64,000 bases of DNA. Source: Pseudooceanicola aestuarii (GTDB lineage: Bacteria > Pseudomonadota > Alphaproteobacteria > Rhodobacterales > Rhodobacteraceae). This document shows positions 59,167 to 64,000 of the stretch, piece by piece; positions within the stretch are counted from its first letter, which is position 1; every line of letters starts with the position of its first letter. Under the pieces are notes generated by a model. That model worked only from the letters and a program-made list of their open reading frames with translations, was not told where the DNA came from and ran no database searches. Location: assembly GCF_010614805.1 (NCBI RefSeq), contig NZ_JAAFZC010000001.1, positions 1,900,001 to 1,964,000 of the forward strand, in the 5' to 3' direction. The position numbers and the translations under genes were made by a program.

Positions 59167-60087
59167 TCAGTCGCCCATGTCGGGCCGGGCCAGCCGGGCC
59201 AGGCAGCCCTCCAGCCGCCGTTCGAAATCGGCATCCAGCCGGGTGTCGGGGGGCAGACCGCCCCCGCGCGGCCAATGGCCGCCGCCCTGCGTCCAGTCCT
59301 GGCGCAGCCCGGCCAGACGCGCCTGCCACTCCGGGTCGGTTCCGGCCCTGTCCGGGGTGACGGCCAGCACGAACACGCCGCGCCCGCCCGGATCGCCCCG
59401 CCCGGCCCCGGCGACCCCGGCCAGCAATTCGACCATCAACCCCAGGAGGGAGCCGACCTGCCCACCCCGTGGCAGCACGGCGGCCGCCGCTGCGGCGTCG
59501 CAGGTCGGTCGGCCCTGGTCGTCCAGCGCGATATCGGCGGGCAGGGCGTGGCCCTCGGCGCGGGCGCCGCGCAGGGCCGCCATTGTGGTGGTGCCGGTGC
59601 CCAGGTCGATCACCACGCGGTCCGCATCGGCCCCCATGGCCAACGCCAGGGGATTGGTGCCGATCACGGGCGCGGTGCCGCCATGCGGGGTGACAAAGGG
59701 GGGGCCTTCGGCGCCCATCAGTCCGACCAGCCCGTCATCGGCCAGTTGCCGGACAAAGGGCGCCAGCCGGCCAAAACCGCGCACCCCGCGCAGGAACATC
59801 GCCGCCAGGCCGAAGTCCCGCGCCGCGCAGGCGGTGGCCAGCGTCGCCCCGGCGACGGCCAGCGGCGCGCAGGTGCCGGTGCAATCCACCCAGGACAGCG
59901 CGCGCGGCGGGGTCAGCCCCTCGGGCAGCGCGCCTGCGGGGCCGGACCATTCGGCCAGCATGTCGATGCCAAACCGGGGCTGGCCCAGGGCGTCGGCCTC
60001 CACCAGTGCAGCGGCGGCCAGCGCGGCGGAGGGGCTGTCGCCCATCGCGCGGGCCAGCTGGTCCACGGCGTCCCTGGCGGCGATCAT
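59167..60087 (-). CDS. Ldh-family oxidoreductase (malate/L-lactate dehydrogenase type)
   Basis: A 306-residue NAD(P)H-dependent oxidoreductase of the Ldh_2 family, which includes malate/sulfolactate dehydrogenases, ureidoglycolate dehydrogenase and delta1-piperideine-2-carboxylate reductase. Seen are LVEADALGQPRFGIDML, GPPFVTPHGGTAPVIGTNPL and the late GSLLGLMVELLAGVAGAG. The usual catalytic His in the xxxSxHxG region is partly altered (RGVRGFGRLAPFV), so activity should not be assumed. It is about 30 residues shorter than typical members. It overlaps the GntR regulator gene by 4 nt. Confidence 0.85.
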   Translation of the reverse strand: MIAARDAVDQLARAMGDSPSAALAAAALVEADALGQPRFGIDMLAEWSGPAGALPEGLTPPRALSWVDCTGTCAPLAVAGATLATACAARDFGLAAMFLRGVRGFGRLAPFVRQLADDGLVGLMGAEGPPFVTPHGGTAPVIGTNPLALAMGADADRVVIDLGTGTTTMAALRGARAEGHALPADIALDDQGRPTCDAAAAAAVLPRGGQVGSLLGLMVELLAGVAGAGRGDPGGRGVFVLAVTPDRAGTDPEWQARLAGLRQDWTQGGGHWPRGGGLPPDTRLDADFERRLEGCLARLARPDMGD

Positions 60088-60839
60088 CGGCTTGCCTCCG
60101 CCTCGGGGGGATCCAGACGGATCTCATGTTCCGACAGGTAGCCCAGGGTGATCAGACGCTCCAGCAGGAAGGCGCGGCTGCCGCTGATATGGGCCGCCTC
60201 GATCGCGGCGGCGCGGTCGCCGTCTCCGGCCTCGATCGCATCCACAAGGGCGGTGTGTTCGTCCGAATGCTCTCCGGCCTTGACGGTGAAGTCGATGGCA
60301 AAGCGGACCAGGCGCTCCAACTCGTCGAACAGGGTGTCGTTCAGCACGATCAGCCGCCGGTTGCGGCTGCACCGCGCGATGGTCATGTGAAACCGCCGCG
60401 CCACCTGCTGCATCTCGCCGATATCCATCGGCGCGCCATAGGCGGTGACGATCTCCCGCAGGGTGGCGATTTCCGCCGGGGTGGCGTGGCGGGCGGCCTG
60501 GCGGGCGATATGCGGGCCGATGGCGGCGCGCAGGTCCAGAACCTCGTGCACGGCCTGAAAGGTGATCGGCGCCACGCGGTAGCCGCTGCGCGGCAGGATG
60601 GCGACGAAGCCGTCGGCGGCCAGTTTCTGCATCGCATCGCGCACCGGGGTCTTGGACACCTGGTAGCGGCGCGCGATGGCAGCCGCGTCCAGCGTGTCGC
60701 CCGGTGCGATGTGGCACCGGATGATCTGCTGGCGCATGTCACCGTAGATCCGCTCGGACACGGGTACATGGGGCCCTTGCGGCGCGGTCTCGGCGCCTGC
60801 GATGCCGGCCATGGGCCTGTCCTCTCCGGCGGCGGTCAT
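60084..60839 (-). CDS. GntR-family transcriptional regulator (FCD domain)
   Basis: A 251-residue regulator starting at the ATG at 60839, which overlaps the permease stop by 4 nt; an ATG at 60812 is a shorter option. The winged helix reads SERIYGDMRQQIIRCHIAPG and AAIARRYQVSKTPVRDAMQK. The FCD domain has LRAAIGPHIARQAARHATPA, FHMTIARCSRN and the metal-binding His in DEHTALVDAIEAGD. It is embedded in the operon it probably controls. A TGATACATCA-type dyad upstream of the operon (63610-63623) fits this family's operators. Confidence 0.91.
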   Translation of the reverse strand: MTAAGEDRPMAGIAGAETAPQGPHVPVSERIYGDMRQQIIRCHIAPGDTLDAAAIARRYQVSKTPVRDAMQKLAADGFVAILPRSGYRVAPITFQAVHEVLDLRAAIGPHIARQAARHATPAEIATLREIVTAYGAPMDIGEMQQVARRFHMTIARCSRNRRLIVLNDTLFDELERLVRFAIDFTVKAGEHSDEHTALVDAIEAGDGDRAAAIEAAHISGSRAFLLERLITLGYLSEHEIRLDPPEAEASR

Positions 60840-61663
60840 TGCTTGGCCCAGGGGACGAACCGGCGCTCCAGCGCCTCGATCAGCAGGATGGTCAGGTAGC
60901 CCATGACCGAGATCACGACGATCCCCACGAACATCCGCGACACGGCAAAGGTCTGCCACGATGCCCAGATGAAGAAGCCAACACCGCTGCGTGCACCCAG
61001 AAATTCGGCCGCCGCGATGATGATGTAGGACGACCCGGCCGCCAGTTTCAGCCCGGTGAAGATGCTGGGCAGCGCCGCCGGAAAGGCAAAGCGCCAGAAG
61101 GTCTGCGCCCGGCTGGCGCCCGCGTTGCGCGCCACGTCCATGTAGATGCGCGGGGCCTGCATCACGCCGCCCATGGTGTTGTAGAACATCAGGAAGAAGA
61201 CGCCGATGGCGATCAGCACGAATTTCGACGCGTCGCCCACCCCGAAAATGAGCAGGATCAACGGCATGATCGCGATCTTGGGCACCGGATACAGAGCGGA
61301 GAAGATCGGCCCCAGCACCCGCCGCACCGGCTGCGACAGGCCCAGCAGAAGGCCCAGCACCACACCGGGCACGGCGCCCAGGGCATAGCCCACGCCGACC
61401 CGGCGCAGGGTGGCACCGATATGGGTGAACAGCTCCAGGCTGACGATCATCTTCCAGGCGGTGCCCGCGATCGCGCTGGGCGCGGGAAAGAAACGCGGGT
61501 CGATCAGGCTGGCGCGGCTGGAGATTTCCCACAGCAGCAACAGCAGCAGGGGGGAGAAATAGGACGCCATGCGAAACAGACGGTCCCGGTGGGCGGGCGC
61601 CTTCAGCTTCTGCATTTCGCTGTCCGACAGGGCGCGGTGCAGGGGGCGGGGAGCAGCGGTCAT
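60836..61663 (-). CDS. ABC transporter permease (SsuC-type)
   Basis: A 275-residue permease with about six membrane helices and a basic N-terminal tail of about 30 residues. The EAA-like loop is IYMDVARNAGASRAQTFWRF. Preceding segments are GPIFSALYPVPKIAIMPLIL and FYNTMGGVMQAP. It directly abuts the ATPase gene stop and overlaps the GntR gene by 4 nt. It forms a presumed homodimeric channel with the ATPase and the binding protein of this operon. Confidence 0.93.
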   Translation of the reverse strand: MTAAPRPLHRALSDSEMQKLKAPAHRDRLFRMASYFSPLLLLLLWEISSRASLIDPRFFPAPSAIAGTAWKMIVSLELFTHIGATLRRVGVGYALGAVPGVVLGLLLGLSQPVRRVLGPIFSALYPVPKIAIMPLILLIFGVGDASKFVLIAIGVFFLMFYNTMGGVMQAPRIYMDVARNAGASRAQTFWRFAFPAALPSIFTGLKLAAGSSYIIIAAAEFLGARSGVGFFIWASWQTFAVSRMFVGIVVISVMGYLTILLIEALERRFVPWAKQ

Positions 61664-62470
61664 TCAGGCCTCCGACGGTGTGGCAAGAAGGTTCCAGACC
61701 TCGTAGGTCAGATCCCAGAACCGTTTGTCGCGGCGCATTTCCACCACGTCGCGGGGCCGGTCGAACGGAATGTCGAGATCCGCGACCAGTCGTCCGGGGC
61801 GCGGCGACATGACCAGCACGCGGTCCGCCAGGGTCAGGGCCTCGTCCACGCTGTGAGTGATGAAGACGACGGTCTTGCGCGTCGCCTCCCAGATCCGCAG
61901 CAGCTCTTGTTGCAGGACCAGCCGGGTCTGTTCGTCCAGCGCGCCGAAGGGTTCGTCCATCAGCAGGATCTCGCGGTCGTCGACCAATGCCCGCGCGACG
62001 GAAACGCGCTGTTTCATGCCGCCCGACAGCTGGTGCGGCCGCGCATCGGCGAAATCCACCAGCCCCGTCAGCTCCAGCAACTCGGCCACGCGGGCCTTCT
62101 GCCGCGCGCGCGGCTCCCCTGCCAGGCTCAGCGGCAGGGCGATGTTCTGCGCCACGGTCAGCCAGGGCAGAACCGACGCCTCCTGAAACACCATCGCGGG
62201 TTCGGTGCCGGCGTTCAGGGTGACATCGCCGCTCAGCGCCGTGTCCAGCCCGGCCAGAATGCGCAGGACCGTCGTCTTGCCGCAGCCGCTGGGGCCGACG
62301 ATGCAGACGAATTCGCCCCGCGCCACGCTGAAACTGAAATCCGACACGGCCAGCGTCACCCGGTCGCTTTCGCTGTCGTAGAACGCCTTGGTCAGGTTGT
62401 GGGTCTCGATGGTGGGCCCCGCCGCATCGGGCGGCGGGGCAGTCTGTACCAGGTTCAGCGCCGGGGCCAT
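61664..62470 (-). CDS. ABC transporter ATP-binding protein (SsuB-type)
   Basis: A 268-residue ATPase. Walker A is GPSGCGKTT, the Q-loop is VFQEASVLPWLTV, the signature is LSGGMKQRVSVARALV, Walker B is EILLMDEPFGALDEQT, and the switch is TVVFITHSVDEAL. It is coupled to the binding-protein gene through a TGATG junction (1-nt overlap). It energises the importer with the 60836 permease. Confidence 0.94.
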   Translation of the reverse strand: MAPALNLVQTAPPPDAAGPTIETHNLTKAFYDSESDRVTLAVSDFSFSVARGEFVCIVGPSGCGKTTVLRILAGLDTALSGDVTLNAGTEPAMVFQEASVLPWLTVAQNIALPLSLAGEPRARQKARVAELLELTGLVDFADARPHQLSGGMKQRVSVARALVDDREILLMDEPFGALDEQTRLVLQQELLRIWEATRKTVVFITHSVDEALTLADRVLVMSPRPGRLVADLDIPFDRPRDVVEMRRDKRFWDLTYEVWNLLATPSEA

Positions 62471-63489
62471 CAGGGGTTGTCCGCCAGCAGGGTGTTCGCC
62501 TGTTCCAGCAGGTCGACGCGGTAGACACCGTCGATATCAGCCTGGCCTTCGTAGGCCAGATCGCCCGCCTGGCGGAAGAATTCTTCCTGCGCGCGAACGG
62601 AGGTCATGTCGATCGCGCCGTCTTCGGAGCGGATGGTATAGGGGATGCCGCGCAGCGTCTCGGGGTCTGTGCCGGTGTATTTGGCCACGATTTCCACGAT
62701 GGAATCGTCTTCCCAGCCGCCATTGTCCAGCAGCCGCGCGCCCTTCAGGTAGCCGGCCATGAACCGCACCACGGCATCCTCGTGGTCGCGCACGAAATCC
62801 TGGTTGAACGCGATGAAGCCCAGTTCGGTGCCGAAGGTGTGATCATCCACGAGGCGACGGCCCAGGCCCTGCGCTTCCAGCTGGTGGGCGAAGGGTTCGA
62901 TGCTCCACCCCGCTTCCAGCGCGCCATTGGCAAAGGCCGCGGCGGTGGCGGGGGGCGGCAGGAAGACGGCTTCGACGTCGGCCACGCTCAGCCCGCCTTT
63001 TTCCAGAGCCTTGGCCACGGAATACATGCCAAAGCCGCCCGGGCCGGGGATGCCGACGCGCTTGCCCTTCAGGTCTTCGACCGACTGGATGCCCGCGTCC
63101 CAGGCCTGTTGCGAGACCATGAACGGCGAGGGGGAGGGCACAGTATCGGGCATTCGTGCCAGCGTCGCGATGATCGACACGGTCGCGCCCCGGTCCAGCG
63201 CGTTGAACAGGCTGGCACCCCAGGTTGCGGCGCCGGCCTCGATATTGCCGGAGGCCAGCATCTGGATCGTCTCGGCCGTGTTGCCCTTGGGCGACAGCGT
63301 CACGTCGGCGCCGAACTCATCGAAGAATCCCAGGTCCTTCGCGACGAAGAAGGGCGCGTAGTCGGCAAAGGGAGAATACAGGAACTCGATCTCCGGCATG
63401 TCCTGGCCCCAGGCCTGCATGGGCAGGCCGGTCGTCAGGGCGGCCGTCGCGGCGGCCGCCAGGAAGGTGCGTCGGGTGGTCAGAAACAT
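62470..63489 (-). CDS. ABC transporter solute-binding protein (NMT1/SsuA-like)
   Basis: A 339-residue secreted protein. The N-terminus MFLTTRRTFLAAAATAALTT carries twin Arg in RRTFL, so Tat export is possible. Cleavage is probably near the QAWGQ segment, about residue 29. The mature start PEIEFLYSPFADYAPFFVAK and VTLSPKGNTAETIQMLASGN follow the NMT1 pattern. Unlike the other importers here, no stem-loop separates it from the next gene. It is the first gene of a seven-gene operon ending at 56818. Confidence 0.92.
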   Translation of the reverse strand: MFLTTRRTFLAAAATAALTTGLPMQAWGQDMPEIEFLYSPFADYAPFFVAKDLGFFDEFGADVTLSPKGNTAETIQMLASGNIEAGAATWGASLFNALDRGATVSIIATLARMPDTVPSPSPFMVSQQAWDAGIQSVEDLKGKRVGIPGPGGFGMYSVAKALEKGGLSVADVEAVFLPPPATAAAFANGALEAGWSIEPFAHQLEAQGLGRRLVDDHTFGTELGFIAFNQDFVRDHEDAVVRFMAGYLKGARLLDNGGWEDDSIVEIVAKYTGTDPETLRGIPYTIRSEDGAIDMTSVRAQEEFFRQAGDLAYEGQADIDGVYRVDLLEQANTLLADNP

Positions 63490-63854
63490 GGGCGATTCTC
63501 CTATATGGCCGCGAACGGCACGGCATGGGCCGACCCCAGAGCGGCCGTTTGGCCCGCAATCCTGACTGTCCGGCAGGCAGTTCCGCTTGATCGGTTCAGA
63601 AACGCTACAACTGATACATCAGTCTGGCAAGTTGATGTGCTCAATTGCGGCGTTGCGCTTTTCAATGGCGCGAGAGCTGCCGGCAGATTGGGCAATGGGG
63701 TCGGCGGTCCGTTGGCCGGCGCGGGCCGGGCCAGCCATTGGTGATCGCAGGGGCGGGGGGTAAGTAACGGTCTTCGCGTTGCTTTTCGCAGCCTGTCGGG
63801 CGTGCGGGTCGGCCCGCGGCGGGAAGGGCCGCCCATCGTGCCCGCCGCTCCGTT
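63490..63854. other. Intergenic region upstream of the ABC/BAAT operon
   Basis: This 365-nt stretch lies between the stop of the LysR-type gene and the binding-protein start, both on the minus strand. I see no convincing gene. It contains the candidate GntR dyad; the rest is GC-rich with no obvious structure. Confidence 0.55.
63610..63623. promoter_or_regulatory. Candidate GntR (FCD) operator upstream of the ABC/BAAT operon
   Basis: ACTGAT-AC-ATCAGT is a perfect dyad with the TGATNNATCA form common to FCD-type GntR sites, 121 nt before the binding-protein start. On the minus strand a TTGCCA box (63630-63625) lies next to it, so it could block promoter use. Confidence 0.5.
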
Positions 63855-64000
63855 TCATCCCCAGACGACGGCCAGTTGATCGAAAAGGGCGGCGACGGTC
63901 GGCTCTTCCCGGCGCGCTTCCGGGGCGAGCATCAGCAGGCAGGCCGGCAGGCTTTGGGTTTCGCACAGGCTGAGGCCAAGGGAATGCTGCTGGTCCAGGG
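63855..64000 (-). CDS. Probable LysR-family regulator (C-terminal end)
   Basis: The last 47 or so residues of a gene entering from the right edge; its TGA is at 63857-63855. The visible end reads HSLGLSLCETQSLPACLLML and then EEPTVAALFDQLAVVWG. The pattern of an early hydrophobic loop, a short beta strand and a closing helix with a VAALFDQLA-like sequence resembles the C-terminus of LysR effector domains. The fragment is too short for certainty. Confidence 0.45.
   Translation of the reverse strand, partial: LDQQHSLGLSLCETQSLPACLLMLAPEARREEPTVAALFDQLAVVWG

Noticed and set aside
60084..62528. A long minus-strand open frame of more than 800 codons
   Set aside because: It contains the GntR gene at its end, but upstream it runs in a wrong frame through the permease and ATPase genes and reads as Arg/Gly/Ala-rich noise.
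1..64000. CRISPR arrays, tRNA or rRNA genes, insertion sequences, riboswitches
   Set aside because: I looked for regular spaced repeats, cloverleaf or T-loop sequences, transposase motifs with terminal repeats, and long structured leaders, and found none that I could support.

Overview
The window looks like a catabolic and transport-rich stretch of an alphaproteobacterium, most likely Rhodobacteraceae (Roseobacter/Paracoccus-like). The reasons are uniformly high GC, two TRAP transporters, tightly overlapping operons (ATGA junctions), AtuA, CaiB and RraA-type genes, and an acr3-arsC-arsH arsenic block. I see no rRNA, tRNA, transposase, integrase or CRISPR array. It holds about 61 protein genes, two of them cut by the window edges (a TetR regulator at the left, a LysR-type C-terminus at the right). 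Family assignments come from reading the translations; no database was searched.

Layout. (1) 1-9397: a TetR regulator diverges from an operon of two enoyl-CoA hydratase-like proteins, an AtuA-family protein, a TRAP transporter and two CaiB-type CoA-transferases, probably uptake and CoA-dependent breakdown of an organic acid. (2) 9594-12735: a HutC-type GntR regulator, an acyl-CoA dehydrogenase and an MDR oxidoreductase. (3) 13074-19236: an IclR regulator with an SsuABC/NMT1-type ABC importer that has two permeases, a TIM-barrel isomerase and a shikimate-dehydrogenase-like protein. (4) 19566-32317: a probable sugar-acid module. It has a sugar-acid dehydratase (IlvD/Edd), a DapA-like aldolase, a 2-keto-3-deoxy-sugar kinase, an SDR, an RraA/HMG-aldolase-like protein, a second TRAP transporter, a FadR-type GntR regulator, a cytoplasmic seven-repeat VCBS propeller protein and a second shikimate-dehydrogenase-like protein. 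A recurrent ATTTGTAAT element lies in front of five of its transcription units. (5) 32322-36294: DsbA/FrnE-like, 2,4-dienoyl-CoA-reductase-like, NTF2-like and PadR genes. (6) 36377-40281: an arsenic operon (acr3, arsC, arsH, MFS) with divergent arsR. (7) 40511-55903: a large divergent cluster. To the left are an RbsABC-type importer with two permeases and an SDR. To the right are a winged-helix protein fused to a family-1 solute-binding domain, an SDR, an M24 pseudo-metallopeptidase, a TPP-dependent 2-oxoacid/acetoin dehydrogenase E1 alpha and beta, a lipoyl-bearing E2 with a dead catalytic domain, an aldehyde dehydrogenase, and a separate catalytic E2 without a lipoyl domain. (8) 56164-63489: a PACE-family efflux protein, then a seven-gene translationally coupled operon (NMT1-type ABC importer, FCD-GntR regulator, Ldh-family oxidoreductase, BAAT-type hydrolase, DUF1684 protein).

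The most novel material is in region 7. The regulator appears to use an ABC-type sugar-binding fold as a cytoplasmic sensor. It sits beside three dyad-symmetric sites, two of which share the core CCGatcCGG and lie 51 bp apart. The 2-oxoacid dehydrogenase divides E2 chemistry between two polypeptides and has no E3 gene nearby. Across the window, four transporter operons share one architecture: the solute-binding-protein gene is followed at once by a strong stem-loop before the next gene.
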